A DNA stretch of 64,000 nt from an uncultured Pelagibacteraceae bacterium (GCA_902619675.1 CACNFA010000003.1:1-64000), one strand, 5' to 3'. Shown: positions 20,518 through 29,909, counted from the stretch's first letter. The notes: a model not told the origin generated them from the sequence alone. Numbers and translations: made by a program.

Positions 20518-20640
20518 ATGAGAATTAAACAACTTAAAAAAAACAAGTTCAAGAGTAACATAAATAAGAAATTCAAAAAAATTTCTCTTTTCGAACTTCA
20601 AAATAGTCCAAAATTTCTAAATTTTAGAGTTCGAGCATAA
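20518..20640 (+). CDS. Possible 40-aa basic microprotein
   Basis: ATG..TAA: MRIKQLKKNKFKSNINKKFKKISLFELQNSPKFLNFRVRA; followed by terminator hairpin. Confidence 0.4.
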   Translation: MRIKQLKKNKFKSNINKKFKKISLFELQNSPKFLNFRVRA

Positions 20641-20659
20641 TCTTTCCTCCTAAATAAAC

Positions 20660-20690
20660 CAATGGCTTAATCTAATTAGGCCATTGTTTT
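20660..20690 (+). terminator. Rho-independent terminator
   Basis: CAATGGC...GCCATTG followed by TTTTT. Confidence 0.7.
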
Positions 20691-20716
20691 TATATCAATA
20701 ATTGTTAAATTAATCT

Positions 20717-21208
20717 GTGAAAACTAAGAAACAAATTAATAATAAAGTAGCCATCATTATGGGGTCGCAAAGCGACTATACCGTAATGAAAGAATGCGAA
20801 AAAATTCTCAAATTACTTAAAGTTAAATACCAAACTCTAATAGTCAGTGCGCACCGAACTCCAAAGCGAATGTTTCAATTTGCAGAAAAAGCGAAAAAAA
20901 ATGGATTTGGTGTAATTGTAGCAGGAGCAGGCGGAGCCGCACATTTAGCTGGTATGGTCGCTTCTTTAACCACCTTACCTGTTTTAGGAGTGCCAATAGA
21001 AACGAAAAAATTAAAAGGTCTTGATAGTCTTTTATCAATGGTTCAAATGCCTAAAGCAGTCCCAATAGGATGTCTTGCAATAGATGGAGCTTTTAACGCT
21101 GGTTTGCTCGCAGCTTCAATAATTGGTAATTTAGACACAAAAGTAAAATCAAATTTGGAAAAATGGAGAAGACTCCAAACTCAATCAATTAAAAAAAAAC
21201 CTAAATAA
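20717..21208 (+). CDS. purE: N5-carboxyaminoimidazole ribonucleotide mutase
   Basis: IMGSQSDYTVM, SAHRTP, AGAGGAAHLAGM, VQMP. Confidence 0.95.
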   Translation: MKTKKQINNKVAIIMGSQSDYTVMKECEKILKLLKVKYQTLIVSAHRTPKRMFQFAEKAKKNGFGVIVAGAGGAAHLAGMVASLTTLPVLGVPIETKKLKGLDSLLSMVQMPKAVPIGCLAIDGAFNAGLLAASIIGNLDTKVKSNLEKWRRLQTQSIKKKPK

Positions 21209-21211
21209 TAA

Positions 21212-22255
21212 ATGTCTGATATCACTTTAGGGATTATAGGTTCAGGACAATTAGGTTCACTGCTTTGTCAGGCAGCTAAAAAGCTTGATGTTAAAACAGT
21301 AGTTCTATCAGATGATGAACAAGGACCTGCACAAAATTATTCTAATGAATTTATTTATTCAAAATATGATGATGAAAATAAGATTAAAGAATTTATTGAT
21401 AAAGTCGATATCGTAACCTTTGAATTTGAAAATATACCAATAGATATTTTGAATAAAATAGAGCTTAAGAAAAAAGTTTTACCCAAACCTGAAATAAATA
21501 AAATAATTCAAAACAGAAAGTTAGAAAAAACTTTTGTTAATGATTTAGGTATTAAAACTACAGATTGGGCCTTTATCGAACAAGCTGGAGATGTCGAAAA
21601 GAATAAAAATTTATTACCTGGAATTTTGAAATCAAACACACTTGGTTATGATGGACACGGGCAGTTTGTTTTAAACTCTCTCGATGATGTAAAAAAAGAT
21701 TGGTGCTTCACAGCTGATTATATTTTAGAAAAGAGGGTAAACCTCAAGAAAGAAATATCAGTTGTAATTACAAGATATTTAAATGGTGAAACTTATATTT
21801 ACGAACCCATAGAAAATGTTCATAAAGACCAAATCTTAAATTATTCAAAAATCCCAGCAGGCATAAATAAAGAAATTTTTACTAAAGCTCAGAGTAATGC
21901 AAAACTCATCTCAGAAAAATTAGATTATGTTGGCACGATGTGTGTTGAATATTTTATCGACCAAGATGATAATTTGTTAGTTAATGAAATTGCTCCAAGA
22001 GTTCATAATTCAGGTCACTTAACAATAAATGCATTTTCCTTTAGTCAGTTTTCTGGACATGTGGCAGCCGTGTGTAATCTTGGTTTAAAAAAAGCTGAAA
22101 AAATTTCTAATGCTGAAATGTTTAATATTTTAGGAAAAGATATTGAAACTTATAGATCAAAAACATTTAATAAAGATGAATTCTTTTATGACTATGGAAA
22201 AAAATCTATTAAAGATAAAAGAAAAATGGGACATCTTACGGTTTTAAAAAAATAA
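21212..22255 (+). CDS. purK: 5-(carboxyamino)imidazole ribonucleotide synthase
   Basis: GSGQLG, TFEFENIP, LGYDGHGQ, NEIAPRVHNSGHLT. Confidence 0.95.
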   Translation: MSDITLGIIGSGQLGSLLCQAAKKLDVKTVVLSDDEQGPAQNYSNEFIYSKYDDENKIKEFIDKVDIVTFEFENIPIDILNKIELKKKVLPKPEINKIIQNRKLEKTFVNDLGIKTTDWAFIEQAGDVEKNKNLLPGILKSNTLGYDGHGQFVLNSLDDVKKDWCFTADYILEKRVNLKKEISVVITRYLNGETYIYEPIENVHKDQILNYSKIPAGINKEIFTKAQSNAKLISEKLDYVGTMCVEYFIDQDDNLLVNEIAPRVHNSGHLTINAFSFSQFSGHVAAVCNLGLKKAEKISNAEMFNILGKDIETYRSKTFNKDEFFYDYGKKSIKDKRKMGHLTVLKK

Positions 22256-23065
22256 TTATTTAATTGTTATTCTATGCATAACTCTTCTGCAGTTTTTTAT
22301 TTCACTTGCCATATGCAGAATACTTAAATTATCCCAAACACAGATATCATTTTTTTTCCACTCATATGAAAATATGAACTCTTCTTTGTTTACGTGATCT
22401 ACTAAATAATTTTTCAAATATTCAGCTTCGTCTTCTTTTACATTTTTAATCTTCATTAAATGTCCTGGAGATACATAAAGAGTTTTCTTTCCATCTACAG
22501 TAATAACTATTGGATGTTCGGCCTCCATAGTTTCTGAAGATTTTATTCCCATTTCTTTTTCTCGTTCAAGTCTTGTAATTGCTATCGGACCTGCCGATGA
22601 AAAAACTCCAGTAGCGTCTTTAATTTTTTCTTTAATGTCGTCTGGTAATTTATCGTATGCATTAAAGCCTGATGCGAATATAGTATTACCTTGGCCAACT
22701 GGTATTTCCATACCCATTAACATTGTATATCTCGGTCTATCATTAGCTAAATAACTTGTATCCTGATGAAGCCAGCTAGAGCCAAAACTTAAATTTTTAT
22801 CATCAGGCTTTCTTTCGATTACATTTATAAATGGAAATTTTTCATCTAAACCTTTAAGTCTTGGATACACTACAGGTTGACCTATTTTCTTTGCAAAATT
22901 TTGATAAGTTTCAGGATCAAGATTTTGTTCTTTTATAAATATAACTCCGTATTTATTTAAAATCTTTTTTATTTCTGTTGCCTGATCTTGATCTAGGGAT
23001 TTTAAATTAATGTCGTTGATATAAGCTCCAACATTATTTTTTCCCGGTGAGATAGATAAATTCAT
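22256..23065 (-). CDS. TauD/TfdA-family Fe(II)/2OG dioxygenase
   Basis: WLHQDTSY (HxD) and C-terminal RRVMHRITI. Confidence 0.88.
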   Translation of the reverse strand: MNLSISPGKNNVGAYINDINLKSLDQDQATEIKKILNKYGVIFIKEQNLDPETYQNFAKKIGQPVVYPRLKGLDEKFPFINVIERKPDDKNLSFGSSWLHQDTSYLANDRPRYTMLMGMEIPVGQGNTIFASGFNAYDKLPDDIKEKIKDATGVFSSAGPIAITRLEREKEMGIKSSETMEAEHPIVITVDGKKTLYVSPGHLMKIKNVKEDEAEYLKNYLVDHVNKEEFIFSYEWKKNDICVWDNLSILHMASEIKNCRRVMHRITIK

Positions 23066-23692
23066 TTAGTTCAAAGGTTTAATTAAAGCAGGGTCATTAT
23101 TTACTGGATTATTAACATCTTTTGATATCTCATGAAACTTTAAATTGGGTGGTTTAATAGAGTTTAATATTTCCATAGCGTCTTTTTTAATGTTCAAATA
23201 ATTATTAATCTGGCTTTGATTAATGATCATTGGCTCTCTATGATGGATGGTGCTAATTTTTTCAGTAGCCTCTCTAGTAATTATACAAAACTGGTCATTC
23301 TGATATATCCCGGCAAAATACATTAATTCATCGTCCTCTTTTGAAAAATAATAGGGAGTTTTTGTTTTGTCTTCTCTCTTCCATTCATAGTAACCATCAG
23401 CTGGAATAATACATCTTGATGTCTGGATAAGATTCTTAAAAGTAACTTTTTCCATTAGAGTTTCTCTTCTTGCATTAATTAGGGGGGAAAATTTATCTAA
23501 TTTTTTAGACCAATTAGGTACTAACCCCCACTCATAAAGCTCAAGGGCCTTACCATTTGAATAGGATTTAATTATTGGCAACTTTTGAGTTGGATGTGCA
23601 TTATAGTTATCTGTATCCTCTACTTTTATATTTGTTTTTACCAAATCAGCGGTTTTAGTAACTGGTTTTCGAATACTATATCTTCCACACAT
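23066..23692 (-). CDS. SRAP-domain (YedK/HMCES-like) protein
   Basis: MCGRYSI, WGLVPNW, NARRET, CIIPADGYYEWK. Confidence 0.92.
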   Translation of the reverse strand: MCGRYSIRKPVTKTADLVKTNIKVEDTDNYNAHPTQKLPIIKSYSNGKALELYEWGLVPNWSKKLDKFSPLINARRETLMEKVTFKNLIQTSRCIIPADGYYEWKREDKTKTPYYFSKEDDELMYFAGIYQNDQFCIITREATEKISTIHHREPMIINQSQINNYLNIKKDAMEILNSIKPPNLKFHEISKDVNNPVNNDPALIKPLN

Positions 23693-23802
23693 TATTTATT
23701 TTTTCTCTCTCTTTTAAGCTTTCTTTTTTCTTTAAAAGATAACTTTGCTTTTTTCATAAAGCTTCTATCTTTTTGACTTTTACCCGAATATCTTTTTGAC
23801 AT
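23692..23802 (-). CDS. Small basic protein (36 aa)
   Basis: Minus-strand ATG..TAA: MSKRYSGKSQKDRSFMKKAKLSFKEKRKLKRERKNK, abutting the SRAP gene start. Confidence 0.45.
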   Translation of the reverse strand: MSKRYSGKSQKDRSFMKKAKLSFKEKRKLKRERKNK

Positions 23803-23804
23803 AA

Positions 23805-24641
23805 TTATTCATCTATTATTTCATGAAATTGTTCACCTAGTCCATCTACTTTTAAGTGAAGTTTGTCACCTGTCTTTAGGAATTCAGGTTTTTCCATTTC
23901 CAATGCCGTACCAGCTGGTGTTCCGGTAGTGATAATTGTCCCAGGATACAAAGTCATAAATTGACTTAAATGAGAAATTAAAAAATTGAAATTGAAAATC
24001 ATTCTTTCTGTATTTCCAGTTTGTCTTCTGTTACCATTTACATCTAACGTTAAATTAATATTTTTTAAGTTTTTTATTTCATCTCTAGTTACAAGATAAG
24101 GCCCAGTTGGTCCTGCTATAGATTTACCTTTAATCCATTGACCTCCCCTTTCTTTTTGCCAAGACCTTTCAGATATGTCATTAACGATACAATAGCCAAA
24201 TACATAATCTTGGGCATTTTCTTCTTTAATATATTTGGCTTTCCGACCGATAATCATGCCAACTTCAACCTCGTAATCCATTTTACTTGCAGACTTAGGT
24301 TTTATTATTTTATCGTTAGGACCCTGAATACATCCAGAGCTTTTATTGAAAACAATTGGTTCAGTAGGTAATTTTGATTTGGTGCCTTCCGCATGTGCTT
24401 TGTAATTTAAACCTATTGCTAAAAAATCTACAGGATTTGAGATGCAAGCTCCAATTCTAATTTTTGAGTCAATCTCTTTTAGACCTACAAGATCAATCGC
24501 TCTTAACTTATTAAGTGTTTCATCGTTTATTGTTTGAGGATTTAAATCTTTAATATGATCGGAAAGATCTCTAATTTTATTATTACTGTCTAAAGTAGCA
24601 ACAATTTCATTGCCAATCTCACCAACTCTTAATAATTTCAT
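23805..24641 (-). CDS. Fumarylacetoacetate hydrolase family protein
   Basis: IGLNYKAHAEG, DYEVEVGMIIGRKAKYI, TGTPAGTAL. Confidence 0.9.
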   Translation of the reverse strand: MKLLRVGEIGNEIVATLDSNNKIRDLSDHIKDLNPQTINDETLNKLRAIDLVGLKEIDSKIRIGACISNPVDFLAIGLNYKAHAEGTKSKLPTEPIVFNKSSGCIQGPNDKIIKPKSASKMDYEVEVGMIIGRKAKYIKEENAQDYVFGYCIVNDISERSWQKERGGQWIKGKSIAGPTGPYLVTRDEIKNLKNINLTLDVNGNRRQTGNTERMIFNFNFLISHLSQFMTLYPGTIITTGTPAGTALEMEKPEFLKTGDKLHLKVDGLGEQFHEIIDE

Positions 24642-24665
24642 GAAATAATTTTAACTATGACATAG

Positions 24666-25112
24666 TTATTTTACAAATCTTTTAATTCTTTCTTCTGTAG
24701 TCGTATCAGGACCACCATAAGGGGTCTCGTAACTGTTCGATTTCGTGAGAACATCTATACCTTTTGTAAATATAAAAATGAAAAAAATTATAAAAAAAAC
24801 TGCAAATATTTTTGCTGGATTATAATTACCTGATTGAAAAACACTGACAGGTTGCTCTTGTTTTTTATGAAAAAACTTAAAGGTTAAGTAAACAGCAATT
24901 ATTAAGCCTATGTGCGCCATAACTACTCCTGCCCATCCGAATATAAAAGAAGTAACGCTAAAAACATACAAACTAAAAACAGTAGACCAAACAAAAGACA
25001 AGACTATTAAAATTTGTAGCCTTACAGATTTTGGTAAGCTCCTCAGATCATTCTTGGAATCATCAAACATGATATTAGCAGCTTCTGACATCCAATTTTT
25101 AAAACTTTCCAT
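24666..25112 (-). CDS. Hypothetical membrane protein
   Basis: 148 aa, about 3 TM segments. Confidence 0.6.
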   Translation of the reverse strand: MESFKNWMSEAANIMFDDSKNDLRSLPKSVRLQILIVLSFVWSTVFSLYVFSVTSFIFGWAGVVMAHIGLIIAVYLTFKFFHKKQEQPVSVFQSGNYNPAKIFAVFFIIFFIFIFTKGIDVLTKSNSYETPYGGPDTTTEERIKRFVK

Positions 25113-25150
25113 ATTTATTTTATATACTTTTTAAATTGAAATTAAAATTA

Positions 25151-25735
25151 TTATAAATTTTGCACTAGTTTTCTTACTTTTTGCATATGTGAATTAAATT
25201 TTTCTTGAGTCATACCTGGTAAAACCTCATAAAATCTTATGTAGGTTGTTTCCATGCCACCAAGCTTTAAAACACCTGCTTTAATTCTTCTAAATGGAAT
25301 ATTTTGAAACCAGGTTTGTATTGAAAACCAATTTCCACCGTAAGACATTGACATTATAGCTTTTCTTCCTTTCATCGCACCAGCAACAGGATAGCCCCAA
25401 TTACCAACAAGTCTTTTGAATGAGAAAAACCATTTCGGAGCTAAAGTTAAATCAATCCAATTTTCTAAAATTGCAGTTGCTCTAAGATTGTAACATGGTG
25501 AAATCATAAACAATACATCGCTTGCTTCTAATCTTTTTCTATAATCTAAAATTTGATCATTTGGTCCAGAACCGTCAAAAAAAGGAATTGGTTTTTCCTC
25601 ATGTAAATTAATTAAGTCAACTTGATGACCTAACTTTTTTGCCTCTTTAATAAAAGTATCTCTTACAGAAGCATTAAATGATTTTTTTATATCATGATGG
25701 CCATAAACGATAAAAATTTTTTTAGACATCTTCAA
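25151..25735 (-). CDS. NAD(P)H oxidoreductase, flavodoxin-like (MdaB/KefF type)
   Basis: VYGHHDIKKSFNASVRDTF, FMISPCYNLRATAILENWIDL. Confidence 0.82.
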   Translation of the reverse strand: MKMSKKIFIVYGHHDIKKSFNASVRDTFIKEAKKLGHQVDLINLHEEKPIPFFDGSGPNDQILDYRKRLEASDVLFMISPCYNLRATAILENWIDLTLAPKWFFSFKRLVGNWGYPVAGAMKGRKAIMSMSYGGNWFSIQTWFQNIPFRRIKAGVLKLGGMETTYIRFYEVLPGMTQEKFNSHMQKVRKLVQNL

Positions 25736-25887
25736 TTCTCTATATCATTTTTTTCATTTTTTCGTATAAGAAATCCCGAACCTATCCCCACTGCAATAGC
25801 TGATATTATCCACGAATATTCTTGTTCGCTGAAAAGCACTAATAGACCAAATCCTATAATGATGATTCCTAAAAGCTTATTATCCAT
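25732..25887 (-). CDS. Small single-pass membrane protein (51 aa)
   Basis: Minus strand MDNKLLGIIIIGFGLLVLFSEQEYSWIISAIAVGIGSGFLIRKNEKNDIEN*. Confidence 0.5.
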   Translation of the reverse strand: MDNKLLGIIIIGFGLLVLFSEQEYSWIISAIAVGIGSGFLIRKNEKNDIEN

Positions 25888-25920
25888 TGACAAATATAAA
25901 CCTTATATTAAAGTTTACTT

Positions 25921-26000
25921 ACCCATCTGTCATGGGAAAAAAGACGCGGCATTCGACATGCCGAACCTATAAAGGGTTGCAAAGTCGGTAGAAATGAAAG
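25921..26000 (+). ncRNA. Candidate structured leader (cis-regulatory RNA) upstream of a small basic protein
   Basis: Hairpins CCCAT-CTGTC-ATGGG, CGGCAT-TCGAC-ATGCCG, AACC..GGTT; loop CGAC complementary to GTCG at 25984-25987 near the SD AAAGGAG. Confidence 0.45.
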
Positions 26001-26008
26001 GAGTTGCT

Positions 26009-26200
26009 ATGGATAGATTTAGCAAACTGTATGGAAATTCTGCCGTAAAAAAAGCTGAGCAGAAACTTTCAATGCAGTTAAGCAAAAATAAAAAAGCGCC
26101 AGACAGCACAGCGCACGGAAGCCACGGATATTTAATCAAATCCGGAAAAAATTCTGGCAAAATTTTAAAGCATTTAAAAAAAGATAAAAATCAGCTTTAA
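26009..26200 (+). CDS. Small basic hypothetical protein (63 aa)
   Basis: Start at ATG preceded by AAAGGAG-TTGCT; MDRFSKLYGNSAVKKAEQKLSMQLSKNKKAPDSTAHGSHGYLIKSG. Confidence 0.7.
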   Translation: MDRFSKLYGNSAVKKAEQKLSMQLSKNKKAPDSTAHGSHGYLIKSGKNSGKILKHLKKDKNQL

Positions 26201-26212
26201 AACTTTTATAGG

Positions 26213-26234
26213 GTGGGGACTTTTAAATCCCCAC
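26213..26234 (+). terminator. Terminator hairpin
   Basis: GTGGGGA-CTTTTAAA-TCCCCAC. Confidence 0.6.
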
Positions 26235-26256
26235 TCAAGTCTTTATTATAATCCCA

Positions 26257-27342
26257 ATGGAAAAACAAAATTTCTATGATCTAAGTTTTAATCATCTTAA
26301 AACCTTTTTAGTTGAAAAAGTAGGTGTTCCCGAAAAGCAAGCTAAGATGAGAAGCGAACAAATGTTTAATGCAGTCTATAAAAAAAATATCAAATCTTTA
26401 GATGAACTCACAACTTTTAGTTTAGATTTAAGAGAAAAAATAAAAGATTTAATTAGCTTAGATAAACCAAAAGTTATTGACATTCAAAAAAGTAAAGATG
26501 GAACTATTAAACTATTATTAGAGTTGAAAGATAAAAGAAATGTGGAAACAGTATTAATTCCAGATAAAAATAAAAGTCGATACACAATATGTTTATCTGT
26601 ATCGGTTGGATGTTATTTAAGTTGCGATATGTGTGCTACTGCTCAAATTCCAAAAAAATTAGTTAGAAACTTATCAGTTTCAGAAATAACCTCTCAAATT
26701 ATTCTAAGTAAAGAATATTTAAAAGATTGGAAAACAAGCGATAAGCAAATTAAAACTCAAGTGATAATGGGTCAAGGAGAGTCGGGTTACAACTTAGATA
26801 ATTTAAAAACATATATAGAAATTGCGAAAAATAAAAATGCTTTAGATTATGGAAGAACTAGAATAACTGTTTCAAGTGTAGGATTATGTAACAAAAAAGA
26901 TGAACTTAGTGTGATAGAGTGGATTGGTAGAAACGTAGATACATATCTTGCAATTTCTTTACATAGTTCAATAAATTCTCAGCGTGATAAGTTGATGCCT
27001 ATTAATAAAAAGTTTTCAATTGATAGTTTGATACCAGAATTAAAAAAATATTATGAAATAACTAAATTACCAATATTTATAGAATATATTGCCTTAGAGG
27101 ATAATTTATCAGATGAGCATGCTAGAGCTTTAGTTTCAATAATGAGAAAGGTTCCAAGCAAACTAAATTTGATAGAATTTAATCCTTTGGAAAATAGAAC
27201 TTATAAAGCTGCATCTAAAGAAAAAATAGAAAAGTTTTCCAAAATAATTCAAGATAATGGATTTTTAGCTTTATTTCGTAAATCTAAAGGAAGAGATATC
27301 CACGCCTCATGTGGTAGTTTAGCCTTAAAAAAAATTAATTAA
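26257..27342 (+). CDS. rlmN: RlmN/Cfr-family radical SAM methyltransferase
   Basis: GCYLSCDMC (CxxxCxxC), KLVRNLSVSEI, AISLHSS, ASCGSL. Confidence 0.85.
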   Translation: MEKQNFYDLSFNHLKTFLVEKVGVPEKQAKMRSEQMFNAVYKKNIKSLDELTTFSLDLREKIKDLISLDKPKVIDIQKSKDGTIKLLLELKDKRNVETVLIPDKNKSRYTICLSVSVGCYLSCDMCATAQIPKKLVRNLSVSEITSQIILSKEYLKDWKTSDKQIKTQVIMGQGESGYNLDNLKTYIEIAKNKNALDYGRTRITVSSVGLCNKKDELSVIEWIGRNVDTYLAISLHSSINSQRDKLMPINKKFSIDSLIPELKKYYEITKLPIFIEYIALEDNLSDEHARALVSIMRKVPSKLNLIEFNPLENRTYKAASKEKIEKFSKIIQDNGFLALFRKSKGRDIHASCGSLALKKIN

Positions 27343-28292
27343 TGTTTAAAAATCTAGAAATTTTTTTAGGAGCAACTGTTGCCGACGCTGCTACCAGACC
27401 CCTTCATTGGGTTTACGATCCAAAAAAGTTAAAAAAATATATTAAAAATAAAAAAGAAATAGCTTTTCTAAAAAAAAATCGAAGTCCTTTTTATTCAATC
27501 AAAACCGGTAATGTTTCTGGTTATAATGATGTAGGGCAGGTAATGTTTCGAACAATATTATCTACAAAAAAAAAGTCTGATATACTTAAAAATTTTAAAG
27601 CAAACATTATAAAAAACTTTGGCCCAGGTTCTGCTTATTGGAAAAATTTAAAACTAAGAAAAAAATATAAAAAAGTAAAGTGGCGAAAACCTATGAATGG
27701 CCCGTGGATACATCAAAATATTTTAGAATCAATAAAAAATATCAAAGCTAAGAAGAATATTACAGGAGGCACCAAGGTGAACGAATCTGATGGATATTGC
27801 GCGGCTTTACCTTACTTTCTTTATAATAAGTCTGAAAAAGATATTAAAAAAGTTATTGGGAGTGTTGCCAACTCAAAGATAAATGAGACACACGCTTTGG
27901 CTAAATTAAAAATAATAGATTTAGCAAACAATGGTGATAAAAACCCTGTCAAAACTTTTGTCAAAAGATATCGAAAAAACAAATATTTTAAAGAAGTAAT
28001 TATAAATACTAAGAAAGTTATAAAATTAAGAAAGCAGAATCATGTAAAAGTTGTTAGAAAATTTGGTAAAGCATGTAGTTATCCTGGAACGTATATGGGA
28101 TCGATTCACGCAATTCTTTCTTCAAAAAGTTATAAATCAGCAATCATCAAAACAATTAAGGCTGGAGGATGTAACTGTAGCAGAGCCAATTTTGTTGGAG
28201 CTTATTTTGTAGCATTTAAAGGTTTAAAGAATATCCCCAACCACTGGATTAAAAAAACAAAAGTCGCAAAAGAAATAAGCTGCAATTTTTAA
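27342..28292 (+). CDS. ADP-ribosylglycohydrolase-family protein (crystallin J1-like)
   Basis: LGATVADAATRPLHWVYD; AGGCNCSRANFVGAYFVA. Confidence 0.75.
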   Translation: MFKNLEIFLGATVADAATRPLHWVYDPKKLKKYIKNKKEIAFLKKNRSPFYSIKTGNVSGYNDVGQVMFRTILSTKKKSDILKNFKANIIKNFGPGSAYWKNLKLRKKYKKVKWRKPMNGPWIHQNILESIKNIKAKKNITGGTKVNESDGYCAALPYFLYNKSEKDIKKVIGSVANSKINETHALAKLKIIDLANNGDKNPVKTFVKRYRKNKYFKEVIINTKKVIKLRKQNHVKVVRKFGKACSYPGTYMGSIHAILSSKSYKSAIIKTIKAGGCNCSRANFVGAYFVAFKGLKNIPNHWIKKTKVAKEISCNF

Positions 28293-28313
28293 AATTAGTG
28301 CTATTAAGTAATC

Positions 28314-29297
28314 ATGTCTACTGTTGGAGGTTTATTCTCGGGTATTGGAGGTATTGAAACTGGTTTTGAAAAAGCTGGTTTTAAAATTCTTTGGTCAAAT
28401 GAAAATGATCCTTATAGCGTCCGAAGTTTTCAACATAACTATAAACATAAACTTTATCCTGATGATATAAGAAAATTAAATTTTAAGAAAATTAAGCCCG
28501 TTGATGTTTTAGTAGGGGGTTTTCCTTGCCAAGCTTTTTCTGTGGCCGGTTACCGAAAAGGATTTAGAGATCCTAGAGGTAATTTATTTTTTGAGATTTG
28601 TAGGGCGATTACTGAATTACCTAAAATGCCAAAAGCCATAATGTTAGAAAATGTAAAAAACATAAGAGGACATGACAACGGTAAAACTGCAAGAGTGATT
28701 ACAAAATCTTTAAGGGAATTGGGTTATTCTGTATTTTGGAATTTATTCAATACCTCTATACACACAGATATTCCACAAAACAGAGAAAGAACTTTTATAA
28801 TTGGTTTTAAGGACGAAGCTGACTGGGACTTTGAGCCGAACAAAAAAACTAGTAGCTCAATTTTCAATAGCCATTTACCTTTAGTAAAAAGCAAAGCAAA
28901 AAAAAAATTAAAAGAAATGTTTGATAAAGGCGATATTGATGAGAGATATTATTATAAACAAGATGCTTACATGTACAAACATTTGAAAAAGGCAATCGTT
29001 TCTAAAAATACAGTTTATCAATGGAGAAGAGTTTATGTTAGAGAAAACAAGAGTGGTGAGTGTCCAACTCTAACTGCCAACATGGGAACTGGTGGTCATA
29101 ATGTACCTTTAATAAAAGATGATTTAGGAATTAGGAAATTGACACCTCGAGAATGTTTAAATTTTCAAGGTTTCCCTAAAAGTTTTAAGTTTCCAGATGA
29201 TATGCCAATTTCACAAAGGTATAAGCAGGCAGGAAATGCTGTTACGGTAAACTTAATTCAAAAAATTGCTAAGATTTTAAATAAATCAATTGCTTAA
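28314..29297 (+). CDS. C5-cytosine DNA methyltransferase (type II)
   Basis: Motifs GLFSGIGGIETGFE, GGFPCQAFSVAG, LENVKNI, QNRERTFIIGF, LTPRECLNFQGFP, KQAGNAVTV. Confidence 0.95.
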   Translation: MSTVGGLFSGIGGIETGFEKAGFKILWSNENDPYSVRSFQHNYKHKLYPDDIRKLNFKKIKPVDVLVGGFPCQAFSVAGYRKGFRDPRGNLFFEICRAITELPKMPKAIMLENVKNIRGHDNGKTARVITKSLRELGYSVFWNLFNTSIHTDIPQNRERTFIIGFKDEADWDFEPNKKTSSSIFNSHLPLVKSKAKKKLKEMFDKGDIDERYYYKQDAYMYKHLKKAIVSKNTVYQWRRVYVRENKSGECPTLTANMGTGGHNVPLIKDDLGIRKLTPRECLNFQGFPKSFKFPDDMPISQRYKQAGNAVTVNLIQKIAKILNKSIA

Positions 29298-29909
29298 ATC
29301 TCCTTCAAATATAGGTTTCAGTTTTAGAGGCTCTACTATTTTTGCTCTTACATCAAATCTTGGGCGTTGACCTGTTTTTTGTGCTTTTTGCTTAACAGTT
29401 TCCCTTTCATTAACCATCGTATTATCAATTTGAGCGTTTGAAATTTCATAAATTTTATATTTACCGTCAATTTTTTTATCCGCAAAAAAATCTATAAAAT
29501 AATAGATATCCTGCTCAGAACGTGGCCCGAATTGACTAGGACCGCTAGATGAAGACCCTTTTATTTGAATTCTTTTTTTAGTTTTTTCATCAAAACAATC
29601 AAAAGAAGTTGAGAAATTACTTCCTTTGTGACTTATTAGTTTTCCTATTTTAAGATCTAAGCAAACTATAGCTTCAGATAAAGCCTCAGGTAAGTTCACA
29701 CTTCTTGTTGCGTATAAATCTTTTTTAAGCGTCTCGCTCAAAGTTTTCCACATATTAAAACTATTTTTTAATATTTCTTTGTCTGATTCCTCAAAGTATA
29801 AAAGATTTAAAGTAATAACTTTTTTGCCCTTTTTTAATTTAAATTTTTTATTTTTCACTTTATTATTATGACATTTGATATTTAAGGTTTCAAAAAGATA
29901 ATTTCCCAT
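29286..29909 (-). CDS. Putative type II restriction endonuclease, Bsp6I-like
   Basis: Convergent with and overlapping the MTase by 12 nt; FDCFDEKTKKRIQIKGSSSSGPSQFGPRSEQD resembles a PD-(D/E)xK-type D..QxK core; Bsp6I assignment from memory. Confidence 0.7.
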   Translation of the reverse strand: MGNYLFETLNIKCHNNKVKNKKFKLKKGKKVITLNLLYFEESDKEILKNSFNMWKTLSETLKKDLYATRSVNLPEALSEAIVCLDLKIGKLISHKGSNFSTSFDCFDEKTKKRIQIKGSSSSGPSQFGPRSEQDIYYFIDFFADKKIDGKYKIYEISNAQIDNTMVNERETVKQKAQKTGQRPRFDVRAKIVEPLKLKPIFEGDLSN

